64,000 nt of DNA from Thermohalobaculum sp039815685 (GTDB lineage Bacteria; Pseudomonadota; Alphaproteobacteria; Rhodobacterales; Rhodobacteraceae), in NCBI GenBank assembly GCA_039815685.1, contig JBCBYV010000005.1, positions 1 to 64,000 of the forward strand, written 5' to 3'. The translations under genes and the position numbers were made by a program. Positions 26,085 to 34,642 of this stretch are shown here, one piece after another. The notes below the pieces were generated by a model. It was given only the letters and a program-made list of their open reading frames with translations. It was not told the DNA's origin and searched no databases. Numbering within the stretch: the stretch's first letter is position 1; each line of letters begins with the position of its first letter.

Positions 26085-26537
26085 CTAGTAGCTCTTGTAG
26101 GGCAGGAACTTGCCGGACATTGTGACCTTCACACGGTCGCCTTTGGGGTCGGGCACGCGGCTGATGTCCATGTCGAAATCGATCGCCGACATGATGCCGT
26201 CGCCGAACTCCTCCTCGATCAGCTCCTTCATCGTGGTGCCGTAGACCATGACGATCTCGTAGAGCCGATAGATCAGCGGGTCTGTGGGAACGGAGCTTGG
26301 CAGGGAGCCGCGATACGGCACCTTCATGAGTTGACCCATCTCCTCATCGGAGAAGTTGATGCCAAGGGCGGCCCCTGCACTCTCTGCCTGTTCCTTCGTC
26401 AGCGAGATCTGCCCCATCAGCGCGGCCGTCGTCCATTCCTTGGACTGGCCAACGGCCTCCGCAATCTCAGCCCAGGTCGTTCCCTTCAGCGTCTTGTAGG
26501 CGACGATCTTCTCCGTGAGCTCTGCACGTGTGATCAT
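26085..26537 (-). CDS. cynS: Cyanate hydratase (cyanase)
   Basis: Converts cyanate and bicarbonate to ammonia and carbon dioxide in the cytoplasm. The 150-residue length matches the family. The N-terminal half is the helical DNA-binding-like domain (GTTWAEIAEAVGQSKEWTTAALMGQ); the C-terminal half holds the catalytic residues R91, E94 (IYRLYEIVMVYG) and S117 (GIMSAIDF), equivalent to R96, E99 and S122 of E. coli cyanase. Last gene of the importer operon; its ATG overlaps the ATPase stop (ATGA). No carbonic anhydrase gene accompanies it. Confidence 0.97.
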   Translation of the reverse strand: MITRAELTEKIVAYKTLKGTTWAEIAEAVGQSKEWTTAALMGQISLTKEQAESAGAALGINFSDEEMGQLMKVPYRGSLPSSVPTDPLIYRLYEIVMVYGTTMKELIEEEFGDGIMSAIDFDMDISRVPDPKGDRVKVTMSGKFLPYKSY

Positions 26538-27469
26538 GACGCTCTTTTCTCCTTTGTGGTCTGTTCGAAGTCTGTCGAGGTCGTGCCATCGTCGCTCGCC
26601 GCGGGTCGAGCGACGGGTGGTTTCTTTGGATCGAAGCCCTCGGCCGTGATCTCTTCGCGGAAGGTCTTGGACCGGTTCACCAGAAACTCGATCAGGTGAT
26701 TCCGCATGGGGTAGTAGTTCGGGTGCGTGTGCATGTCCGAACGGGTCCGATCGGCGGGTAGCGTGTTCTCGACGATCTCGCAGACGCGCGCCTCGGGGCC
26801 GTTGGTCATGAGCACGATGCGGTCTGCCAGGAGTATCGCCTCGTCGATGTCGTGCGTGATCATGAAGGATGTCTGGTTGGTCGCCTTGCAGATCGAGACC
26901 AGCTCGTCCTGAAGGCTGCCGCGGGTGAGCGCGTCCAGTGCCGAGAACGGCTCATCCATCAACAGGATCTTCGGCTCGATGGCGAAGGCACGGGCGATGC
27001 CGACCCGTTGCTTCATACCGCCGGAGAGCTGGGACGGCTTCTTGGTCTCAGACCCCGTCAGGTGCACGAGATCGATGTATTTCTGGCATTGCGCCTGGAC
27101 CTTGGACCTGCCCCACCCCGGCCAGCGGGACTCGACTGCGAAGGCGATGTTCCCCATGGCCGTCATCCAGGGCATCAGCGCGTGGCCCTGAAAGATCACT
27201 GCCCGGTCGAGGCTGGGTCCCGTCACCTCGCGGCCATCGGCGAAGACATGCCCTGAGGTGGGCTGATCGAGACCGGCGAGGATGTTGAGGAGCGTCGTCT
27301 TCCCGCAGCCCGAATGGCCGATGAGGCAGACGAACTCCCCCTGGTGGACCGTGAAATTGACCTCCCCGAAGATCTGGGTCTGGTCCCTGCCATCCGGATC
27401 GGGGAAGCAGCGCTCCAAGCTTTCGACTTGGATCATCTTCCGTGCGGAGTGATCGGCCTGGTCGGTCAT
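26534..27469 (-). CDS. Nitrate/cyanate-type ABC transporter ATPase
   Basis: A 311-residue ATPase of the NrtD/TauB group. Walker A GHSGCGKTT, Q-loop FQGHALMPWMTAMGN, signature LSGGMKQRVGIARAF, Walker B ILLMDEPFSALDALT and H-loop MITHDIDEA are intact. The ATG at 27469 has AAGGAG six bases upstream. About 45 charged residues at the C-terminus (rich in T, S, E, K) extend beyond the core. With cynS immediately downstream, cyanate is a likely substrate. Confidence 0.9.
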   Translation of the reverse strand: MTDQADHSARKMIQVESLERCFPDPDGRDQTQIFGEVNFTVHQGEFVCLIGHSGCGKTTLLNILAGLDQPTSGHVFADGREVTGPSLDRAVIFQGHALMPWMTAMGNIAFAVESRWPGWGRSKVQAQCQKYIDLVHLTGSETKKPSQLSGGMKQRVGIARAFAIEPKILLMDEPFSALDALTRGSLQDELVSICKATNQTSFMITHDIDEAILLADRIVLMTNGPEARVCEIVENTLPADRTRSDMHTHPNYYPMRNHLIEFLVNRSKTFREEITAEGFDPKKPPVARPAASDDGTTSTDFEQTTKEKRAS

Positions 27470-27539
27470 TGTCTCTCCTTCGGAAATCTGGGCCGGGTTG
27501 GAGGCGGCGAGGCGGAGCGAAGCGCGGGGCATGGCGCGC

Positions 27540-28541
27540 TCAGTCCGTGTAGGCGACAAGCTTGGACGCCCGCGCCAGAAGCAGGTCGAGCAGCATGCCG
27601 ACGACGCCGATGATCAGGATGGCCACGATCATTCGGTCGAGGCGCAGCCCGTTCCACTCGTTCCACACGACGTAGCCGATGCCGGTACCCCCAACGAGCA
27701 TCTCGGCGGCCACGATCACGAGCCACGCGATCCCGATCGAGATGCGCATGCCGGTAAGGATCGTCGGCGCCGCAGCGGGCAGGATCACGCGCACTGCAGT
27801 TCTGAGCGAGCTCACCTCGAGCGTCTTTGCCACGTTCAGCCACTCCGTCCGCACGCTGGCGACGCCGAAGGCCGTGTTGATCAGCATCGGCCAAAGCGAA
27901 CAGATAAAGATCACGAAGATCGAAGAGATCTCGCTGTCACCGATCGTGAAGAGCGCGATTGGCATCCAGGCGAGCGGAGAGATGGGCTTCAGAACCTGAA
28001 TATACGGATCGAGCGCCCGGTAGATCAGCGGCGACATACCGATGGCAAATCCCAGCGGAATGGCGACGAGGGCCGCGAGCAGATAGCCGATGGTAACCCG
28101 CGCCAGCGAGTATCCCATCTGGATGCCGAGCCCCATGTCGTTGGTCCCCGCGACATAGAAGGGGTCGGTCACAGCCTCCCACAGCGCAACACCGATCTGA
28201 CCGGGTGACGGGAACAACGATCCCGGCGCCGGTGACGATGCCTCGCTGACAGCGGAAATGCCCAAAGCCGCGATACCGCCGGCGCCTTCGATCATCTCCC
28301 GCGAGAGACCAAGCCCGGCAATCTGCTTCAGCTGCGGGAAGGCGATGCCGAAGCTAGCATAGTGATCGATGTCCGCGTCGATCATCCCGAGAGATGTCAG
28401 CTCGCCCCGCTCCTCGCCCGAGAGCGACGTGGCCACCGGCCCGGTGTCAGGGTGATAGGTGACCACGTGCCAGGCCAGAACCCCGACGACGAACAAGGCA
28501 ATCGACAGGATCATGCTTTTGGATCTGAGACTCAGGGTCAT
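27540..28541 (-). CDS. Nitrate/cyanate-type ABC transporter permease with periplasmic insertion
   Basis: A 333-residue permease of the NrtB/SsuC group. The EAA loop is VAKTLEVSSLRTAVRVILPAAAPTILTG and the last helices are LVIVAAEMLVGGTGIGYVVW and ILIIGVVGMLLDLLL. Between the first helix and the permease core lies an insertion of about 90 hydrophilic residues (about 35-125) that should be periplasmic, making the protein longer than typical relatives. The ribosome site before the ATG is weak, and a long stem-loop precedes the gene. Confidence 0.87.
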   Translation of the reverse strand: MTLSLRSKSMILSIALFVVGVLAWHVVTYHPDTGPVATSLSGEERGELTSLGMIDADIDHYASFGIAFPQLKQIAGLGLSREMIEGAGGIAALGISAVSEASSPAPGSLFPSPGQIGVALWEAVTDPFYVAGTNDMGLGIQMGYSLARVTIGYLLAALVAIPLGFAIGMSPLIYRALDPYIQVLKPISPLAWMPIALFTIGDSEISSIFVIFICSLWPMLINTAFGVASVRTEWLNVAKTLEVSSLRTAVRVILPAAAPTILTGMRISIGIAWLVIVAAEMLVGGTGIGYVVWNEWNGLRLDRMIVAILIIGVVGMLLDLLLARASKLVAYTD

Positions 28542-28582
28542 CCGGTTCGGCCCGCCTGCTTAGAGCTTTCAGAAAAGATGAA

Positions 28583-28613
28583 GCCCATGGCCGGAGCACC
28601 TCCGGCCATGGGC
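28583..28613 (-). promoter_or_regulatory. Intercistronic 14-bp perfect stem-loop
   Basis: Arms GCCCATGGCCGGAG and CTCCGGCCATGGGC with a 3-base loop, between the binding-protein stop and the permease start. Its position fits an mRNA-stabilising or attenuating hairpin that raises binding-protein output over the membrane subunits. Confidence 0.7.
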
Positions 28614-28626
28614 GACCCGTTCGCCG

Positions 28627-30048
28627 TCAGGTTCGGGTGATGGGTGCCGTGTCGATGTATTCCTGGGCACCTGCCGGATCGAAGGTCCGATCCTGGATCT
28701 GGACCGGCGCAACCACGTCCTGATCGACATCCGGGAAGACGACATCGCTCTTGGCCATCATGCCGCGCATGATGTCGCCCGTCGTCGTGGTCAGCACGAG
28801 CTCCTTCGCCAGGTCGCCATACTGCGCGTCGCTTTCGATGTAGCCCCAGCGGCGCATCTGCGAGAGCACCCAGACGCCCATCGTCTGTGTCGGCAGCGGC
28901 ATGAAGGAGATGCGGTCCGGCACCGCCTTGATGTTGCCGAGACCATCTGGATACACGCCGGTCAGGATCTGGCGCAGGATCTCCACGGGCTGGTTCAGGT
29001 AGTTCGCGGGCGCCATCGACTCCGCGAACTCGATCCGGCCAGCGGGCTTCTCAGCCGCCGCCGTCGCCTCGAGAATTGCCGTCGTCACGGCCATGAAGGT
29101 GTTCGGGTTCTCCTGAATGAACTTCTCGGACAGGCCGAACACGCAACAGGGATGCTGCTTCCAGAGGTCGAGGGTCAGCTTGTAGATGAAGCCGACACCG
29201 TCATAGACGGCGCGCTGACAGAACGGATCCGGGGCGAGATAGCCATCCACGTTGCCGGCGCGCAGGTTGGCGACCATCTCGGGCGGCGGCGTCACGCGGA
29301 TCTGGATGTCGCGATCGGGGTCGATACCAGCCCGCGCCACATAGGTCCGCAGAAGCAGGTTGTGCATCGAATACTCGAACGGCACAGCGAACTTGAACCC
29401 CTTCCAGTCCTTGGGATCCAGCTTGTCGGCATGCCTCGAGGCGAGGACGATGGCCTGTCCGTTCGTGTTGACGTTCGACACGACGCGCCAGGGCTGCGCG
29501 GTCGACCCGATCCCCAGCGACATCGCCAGCGGCATCGGGAACAGCAGGTGCGAGCCGTCATATTCGCCGTTGAGACACTTGTCGCGCGCCACGGCCCAGC
29601 CGGCGGTCTTCACGATATCAACGTCCAGGCCGTAACGGCTGTAGAAGCCCAGTGCGTGGCCGCCGATGATGGGCGTGGCGCAGGTTATCGGCACGAAGCC
29701 CAGGGTGAGCTTCTTCTTCTCGAGGTTCTTCAGGGCATCTTCCGCCATGGCCTGGAGCGAGCCGAGCGGGAACATGTTGCCGACCGCACCCAGTGCCGTC
29801 GTGACGCCGACACTGCGCAGGAAGCCCCGGCGGGACATGTCGGTCTTGAAGAGGCCCTGGAGCACCGAGCTCTCGAGCACGCGCGCCATGTTCGACTCTG
29901 GCGTCAGCGAGTCTGCCGCACGCTTGCGCAGGACCGCTTCGTCCTCCGGGGTCAGCCCAGCATAAGGGTTTTCGATCTCTTCGCTGGCCTCACCGCATTC
30001 ATTCCAGATGTCGATATTTGGATTGAACGGGTCCTTGAAGTGGGTCAT
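28627..30048 (-). CDS. Nitrate/cyanate-type ABC substrate-binding protein (NrtA-like), Tat-exported
   Basis: A 473-residue binding protein of the CmpA/NrtA family. The ATG at 30048 has GAGGAGA six bases upstream. About 70 residues precede the twin-arginine signal SRRGFLRSVGVTTALGAVG (R73-R74), an unusually long cytoplasmic N-region. The mature protein starts near KKKLTLGFVPITCATPIIGG, as in NrtA-like proteins. First gene of the operon running to cynS, placed downstream of a sigma-54 promoter. Confidence 0.9.
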   Translation of the reverse strand: MTHFKDPFNPNIDIWNECGEASEEIENPYAGLTPEDEAVLRKRAADSLTPESNMARVLESSVLQGLFKTDMSRRGFLRSVGVTTALGAVGNMFPLGSLQAMAEDALKNLEKKKLTLGFVPITCATPIIGGHALGFYSRYGLDVDIVKTAGWAVARDKCLNGEYDGSHLLFPMPLAMSLGIGSTAQPWRVVSNVNTNGQAIVLASRHADKLDPKDWKGFKFAVPFEYSMHNLLLRTYVARAGIDPDRDIQIRVTPPPEMVANLRAGNVDGYLAPDPFCQRAVYDGVGFIYKLTLDLWKQHPCCVFGLSEKFIQENPNTFMAVTTAILEATAAAEKPAGRIEFAESMAPANYLNQPVEILRQILTGVYPDGLGNIKAVPDRISFMPLPTQTMGVWVLSQMRRWGYIESDAQYGDLAKELVLTTTTGDIMRGMMAKSDVVFPDVDQDVVAPVQIQDRTFDPAGAQEYIDTAPITRT

Positions 30049-30104
30049 GTGATCTCTCCTCTACGCCGCCGTTTCGGGCTTGTTGCCGGCTGCGCTCACG
30101 TGAC

Positions 30105-30120
30105 AGCAAACCCCGTGCCA
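30105..30120 (-). promoter_or_regulatory. Sigma-54 (RpoN) promoter for the cyanate importer-cynS operon
   Basis: On the minus strand the sequence is TGGCACGGGGTTTGCT, matching TGGCACG-N4-TTGCW at every fixed position, with GG at -24 and GC at -12. Transcription would begin near 30093-30095, about 45 bp before the binding-protein ATG. The divergent activator gene encodes a sigma-54-dependent regulator. Confidence 0.88.
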
Positions 30121-30187
30121 ACTGACGCGGAGGGCATTTCATCAATATTTTCAGTTTCTTGGATGACGCTCGCGGCAAAGCCGTAGG

Positions 30188-30243
30188 GTTACGAAAAATT
30201 GTAATTTACAATTTTACGTAGAGTTTTCGTACGTTTTCGTAAC
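30188..30243. promoter_or_regulatory. Cluster of inverted repeats, candidate activator-binding sites
   Basis: An AT-rich 56-bp block. An outer pair GTTACGAAAA (30188) and TTTTCGTAAC (30234) encloses the palindrome AAAATTGTAA-T-TTACAATTTT (30195-30215) and another TTTTCGTACG (30224). It lies about 70-125 bp upstream of the sigma-54 promoter, the normal distance for enhancer sites. A near-match to an IHF site (CATCAATATTTTC, 30140-30152) sits between them. Confidence 0.65.
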
Positions 30244-30321
30244 GAGCCGATGGCAATCCACCGCGCGCCCCTCTAGCGTTCGACGCAGACTTCACGACAG
30301 GCCTGAGCATGAGGAGTGACC

Positions 30322-30789
30322 ATGTCGCGCCCGCCCCTCCCTCCTTTCACTACGGAAACCGCCCGCCAGAAGGTTCGCATGGCCGAGGATGCCTGGAACC
30401 GTCGCGATCCGGTCAAAGTCAGCCTTGCCTATACGCAGGACAGCGCCTGGCGAAACCGGTCCGAGTTCCTTCGGGGTCGAGAAGAGATCGTCGAGTTCCT
30501 GACGCGGAAGTGGGAAAAGGAGCTCGACTACCGGCTCATCAAAGAGCTTCACGCCTTCACGGACAATCATATCGCGGTTCGCTTTCGGTACGAGTGGCAT
30601 GACGCGGACGGTCAGTGGTGGCGCTCCTACGGCAACGAGAATTGGGAGTTCGATGAAGCCGGCCTGATGTCGAGACGCGAAGCCAGCATCAACGACGTCA
30701 TGATCTCTCCAGAAGAGCGCCGCTTCCACTGGCAAGCACCGGGACCACGGCCCGAGGACGTGCCCGCCTTCGGCAAGGATCCCTTCTGA
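30322..30789 (+). CDS. NTF2-like (DUF1348/SnoaL-type) protein
   Basis: A 155-residue cytoplasmic protein of the NTF2-like alpha+beta barrel superfamily, close to the DUF1348 group: KVRMAEDAWNRRDPVKVSLAYTQDSAWRNRSEF, GREEIVEFLTRKWEKELDYRL and YGNENWEFDEAGLMSRREASIND are characteristic. The ATG at 30322 has GGAG six bases upstream. It is divergent from the cyanate operon and upstream of the activator gene. The function is unknown; a role in handling a reactive small molecule would suit the context but is speculative. Confidence 0.82.
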   Translation: MSRPPLPPFTTETARQKVRMAEDAWNRRDPVKVSLAYTQDSAWRNRSEFLRGREEIVEFLTRKWEKELDYRLIKELHAFTDNHIAVRFRYEWHDADGQWWRSYGNENWEFDEAGLMSRREASINDVMISPEERRFHWQAPGPRPEDVPAFGKDPF

Positions 30790-30827
30790 CCCAGCACGGC
30801 CCACCCAATCCGGAGCGATCGAGCGGA

Positions 30828-32801
30828 GTGTCTGACGCGCACATGGCCTACACACACGAGCACTCTCAGGACATCAATCGCTTCTTGGCCCAGTCGCTGC
30901 CCATCGCCCTCTTCCGCGAGGCGGATTTCGGCCTGCTGATACTCGACCCCGTTGACGACCGGATCATTCACGCGACGGAGTCGGCCGCGAAGCTGCTGGG
31001 CAGGAGCGCGCAGCAGCTCCAAAGCGCGAGCCCCAGCGACGTCTTTCGAGCGGCCTTGAGCGATCTGTTCGTCCTTACCCAGGCGTGCCTCGATGGCCCC
31101 GGGACCTGGCAGTGCGATCTGGAGGTTCCCACGACCAGCCGGGGTCACGTTCTTCTCGAATGCCATGCGGCGAAAGCCGAAGGCTATGCCGATACCTGCA
31201 TCCTGCTCGCGCTGTTCGACGCGAAGCGGCTCAGACGTCGGCAGGCGAAGGCGGAACTAGCCGCACTCTACCGCGGTGAGCCGGTCAGCTTGTCGCAGAC
31301 CGACACCTTGTTCCGGGACCTCGAAAAGGGAAACAGGCTGATCCTCAACGCCGTCGGCGAGGGGATCTATGGCGTGAACAAGCGTGGAGAGACGACCTTC
31401 GTCAATCCTGCCGCCGAGCGAATGCTCGGGTGGCGGGCGGACGAACTCGTCGGCCAAGTAGCCCACGACATCATGCACCACACACATGAATGCGGGGACG
31501 CCTACCCGGTAGAAGACTGTCCCATCTACGCCGCCTTCCGGGATGGCGAAGTCCATGAGGTGCGCGATGAGGTGTTCTGGCGCAAAGACGGGAGCTCGTT
31601 CCCGGTGGAGTACACCTCCACACCGATCGAAGACGACGGCAAGCTTGTCGGTGCTGTTGTCGTATTCCGCGACATCTCCAAGAGAAAGGAGCAGGAAGAC
31701 GCTCTCTATCAGGCGATGTCACAAGTTGAGCGACTGCGTAATCGACTGGAACTCGAAAAAGCATACCTTCTCGATGAGCTTGAGCAGCATCATAATCGGC
31801 ACGAGATCGTGGGCTCCAGCGCAGCAATCTCACATATTACGCAGCAGATTGATCTAGTCGCGCCAACGGAGGCGACCGTACTGATCACTGGTGAGTCTGG
31901 CACAGGCAAGGAGCTGATCGCACACGCGATACACAAGGCCAGCATGCGTCGGGATCGGCCGCTCATTCGTGTGAACTGCGCGGCGATCCCTGCAGAGTTA
32001 TTCGAGAGTGAGTTCTTCGGGCACGTGAAAGGCTCCTTCACTGGCGCGCTTTCCGACCGAATAGGAAGATTTGAACTGGCCGACGGAGGCACGCTCTTTC
32101 TTGATGAAGTGGGCGAGCTACCCCTTGAGCAGCAGGGCAAGCTTCTGCGCGTCATCCAGGAACAGCAGTTTGAGCGCGTCGGCGACAACAAGACGATGGA
32201 TGTCGATGTGCGCATCATCGCAGCGACGAACCGTGAGCTGCGCAGCGAGATTGTCGCAAAACGCTTTCGCGAAGACCTGTATTTCCGACTGGCAGTCTTT
32301 CCTATCCACTCACCACCGCTACGAGAGCGCAAGCAGGATATACCTGCCCTCGCCTATCTGTTCTTGGAGCGTGCAACCTCTAGAGCAAATCGGCCGATCG
32401 AGCCGCGCTTGAGTGTCGCCAACATCGAAACACTCCAGAGCTACAACTGGCCCGGAAATATCCGGGAGCTTGCGAACGTCATCGAACGCGCAGTGATCGT
32501 GTCACAGGATGGCAGGCTGCAATTCGATCTCCCAACCGACAGAAACCCACCCAGCATGGACAGGCGCGAAACCGATGCCAGACCTACAGCGAACGAACCC
32601 GGCACATCGGGACCCGCCTCAATACTTCGCAAGAACGAAATTTTGGAGATTCAACGAGAGTCGATCATTGCCACACTTCGAGAAACCAAAGGCCGCGTTT
32701 CTGGAATTGGTGGAGCAGCAGAAATCCTCGACATGAAGCCCACAACACTCTACTCAAAAATAAGGAGGCTTGAAATCAACCCGAAAGAATACAGGGCATA
32801 G
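30828..32801 (+). CDS. Sigma-54-dependent activator with PAS sensor, AAA+ and Fis-type HTH domains
   Basis: A 657-residue enhancer-binding protein. An N-terminal sensory region (1-150) and a PAS domain (about 165-290, NAVGEGIYGVNKRGETTFVNPAAERMLGW) precede a short coiled-coil, then the AAA+ domain: Walker A GESGTGKE from 355, GSFTGA loop (usually GAFTGA) from 402, Walker B LFLDEVGEL near 424, and REDLYFRL. A Fis-type helix-turn-helix ends the protein (GIGGAAEILDMKPTTLYSKIRRL). No phosphoreceiver domain, so it probably senses a ligand. GTG start with a modest ribosome site. It is the likely regulator of the divergent sigma-54 promoter. The 3' half is visibly less GC-rich than the 5' half. Confidence 0.9.
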   Translation: MSDAHMAYTHEHSQDINRFLAQSLPIALFREADFGLLILDPVDDRIIHATESAAKLLGRSAQQLQSASPSDVFRAALSDLFVLTQACLDGPGTWQCDLEVPTTSRGHVLLECHAAKAEGYADTCILLALFDAKRLRRRQAKAELAALYRGEPVSLSQTDTLFRDLEKGNRLILNAVGEGIYGVNKRGETTFVNPAAERMLGWRADELVGQVAHDIMHHTHECGDAYPVEDCPIYAAFRDGEVHEVRDEVFWRKDGSSFPVEYTSTPIEDDGKLVGAVVVFRDISKRKEQEDALYQAMSQVERLRNRLELEKAYLLDELEQHHNRHEIVGSSAAISHITQQIDLVAPTEATVLITGESGTGKELIAHAIHKASMRRDRPLIRVNCAAIPAELFESEFFGHVKGSFTGALSDRIGRFELADGGTLFLDEVGELPLEQQGKLLRVIQEQQFERVGDNKTMDVDVRIIAATNRELRSEIVAKRFREDLYFRLAVFPIHSPPLRERKQDIPALAYLFLERATSRANRPIEPRLSVANIETLQSYNWPGNIRELANVIERAVIVSQDGRLQFDLPTDRNPPSMDRRETDARPTANEPGTSGPASILRKNEILEIQRESIIATLRETKGRVSGIGGAAEILDMKPTTLYSKIRRLEINPKEYRA

Positions 32802-33017
32802 AGCACCAATCCACGGTCAGTACTCGGTGATAGCTTCGCGCCTCCAGCCCACTTACGTCGGGATATTTTCTCGCAGCCTCTGCAAACCGTCTCGGGAACT
32901 GGTCAGCGCAGGCCGATAGCCCCGGCAGGAAGGATGCGGTTCCACCATCGAAGCCAACTGGAGAGGCTGCGATCACGTCCGAGGGGCAACAGCGCTGAAT
33001 TCACCGGCTGCGCCGTC

Positions 33018-34370
33018 CTAATCCGGTGCGTCTGCCAAACCCCTGATCACCTGCTGCGAACGGAGAAGGGCGCGCGCTGAGTGATAGGCACCGTGGTCGC
33101 TGGAGGCTGCAATCGAACGTATCGGGCTGGCTCCTGACCGATCGACAAGTTGCCGCCATCCACCATCAGAGCGGATCAGGTGCTCCTCGATGAAATCGAA
33201 GCAACGCCTGAAGAGACGGAAATACTCCAGTCTTGCAGTCAACACATAGAGTTCGAGCAGGCAGATCATGCAGTCACTTTGAACCCACCAGGCCTTAGCG
33301 CTCTTTCGGCCGAGTTGTCGCGGGGCCTGAAAGTTGGCGTTCGTGTAAAAGCCGCCATACTTGCGATCCCATGCAGATTGGATGGCTTCCCCGGACTGTT
33401 GGAGGGCCCAGTTCCGGACCGAGGTGAGGGGAAGCTCAAGGCTCCGCAGCGTCTCCAGCACGAGCAGAACATGCTCCATGTCGTGGCCCACAGCCGCACG
33501 CTGGCTGCCGCGAAGATCATAAGGCCGGTCCAGATCCGCGTCCCAGGAATTAATGGTGAGCGTGGATCTGGGATGCCGGAAGCAGGTGAGGCACCGCAGC
33601 AATAATTCCTCAAGCCGGCGGCGAACCCCGTCCTCAGGCGAAACCCGGTAGAGCGCCGCCAGCGCTTCGGCTTGATGCAGTTCGCTTTCAAAGGACCTGA
33701 CACCAGGAAAGCTGCGGTCGCGCGGATTGATCTCATCCGCCGTCAGTCGCTGCCACTCAGCGCCCAGCCCTTCGCAATAACCGCCGTTGCGCTCGTCATA
33801 GGCCCGCGCGTCGAACTCCCGAAAGACCTCGCACGCAAGGGCGCGCGCATCGTCCCGGCCAAACACCCGGGCAAAGGTTGCGAGCCCGAGGATTGCAAAG
33901 AAATGATGCGCAAAGGGTCGGGACCGGTCCATAGGCGTGCCATCAGGCGCCACTGCGTTGTAGAAGCCGCCGTTCTCTCCATCACGCAGAACGGTCGACA
34001 GGAACTCAAAACCATGGTGCGACGCCTCGATCAGACCTGAGTTCTGCGGGTCATTCTCCGAGAAGAGGCTGAAGGCGTAGAGCTGCCGTGCCTGCATCTT
34101 CAGGCACTTCTCCCCGCGGTCGAAAAAAACGCCGTCGCGCTCATCCTCGAGGAACCCTCCATGGGTGCGATCGAGGGCGCGCAAGAAGAACCTGCCATGC
34201 GCTTCGGTATGCCGCCGCAACCGATCGAGGATCTGGAGCAGCTCATCGCGGCTTGGCGGTGGTTCCGCTTCAACACCCGGCGCGTATCCACCCGGCGTGC
34301 GCGACAGCCTGTGGCGGGTGCGGCTCGCGAGAGCGACAAGGCGCATCAAGGCGTCCGGCAATCCCATCAT
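33018..34370 (-). CDS. AGE-family sugar epimerase/isomerase
   Basis: A 450-residue (alpha/alpha)6-barrel protein of the N-acylglucosamine 2-epimerase family. Family markers include HGGFLEDERDG, KCLKMQARQLYAFSL, NGGFYNAVAPDG, the catalytic-region FAHHFFAILGLATF and VGHDMEHVLLVLETLRSL. The ATG at 34370 (or 34367) follows AGGGAC. Members interconvert hexoses or N-acetylated sugars, here perhaps supplying a precursor for the neighbouring glycan genes; the substrate is not determined. About 215 bp of unannotated sequence separates it from the convergent activator gene. Confidence 0.85.
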   Translation of the reverse strand: MMGLPDALMRLVALASRTRHRLSRTPGGYAPGVEAEPPPSRDELLQILDRLRRHTEAHGRFFLRALDRTHGGFLEDERDGVFFDRGEKCLKMQARQLYAFSLFSENDPQNSGLIEASHHGFEFLSTVLRDGENGGFYNAVAPDGTPMDRSRPFAHHFFAILGLATFARVFGRDDARALACEVFREFDARAYDERNGGYCEGLGAEWQRLTADEINPRDRSFPGVRSFESELHQAEALAALYRVSPEDGVRRRLEELLLRCLTCFRHPRSTLTINSWDADLDRPYDLRGSQRAAVGHDMEHVLLVLETLRSLELPLTSVRNWALQQSGEAIQSAWDRKYGGFYTNANFQAPRQLGRKSAKAWWVQSDCMICLLELYVLTARLEYFRLFRRCFDFIEEHLIRSDGGWRQLVDRSGASPIRSIAASSDHGAYHSARALLRSQQVIRGLADAPD

Positions 34371-34642
34371 GTCCCTGCCCGACCCACCTTACGCCATGCA
34401 GTCCTTAGCAATTCTAGCTCTACGCCTTCAGAACGAATGAGAGTCCGCCCCGAAGGCACTCTTTGATCGAATGAGCAGCGTTTGGATCACACCCTCTCTA
34501 CTGCGAAAGCCGACGGACTTCTTTCTGATGGGTGGCTCAGCAAAGGCGTGCAGGGTCGGCGGTGGCCGGCCCCAAAAAAGGCGCTCTGCGCATTGCAGAT
34601 GCAGGGGTCGCGGCCGGATGCCCGGGATTGGACGGTCCGAAG

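Noticed and set aside
30249..30268. TGGCAATCCACCGCGC as a sigma-54 promoter for the NTF2-like/activator genes
   Set aside because: The -12 element is missing and the GC dinucleotide is off by one base; only the minus-strand match at 30105-30120 is convincing.
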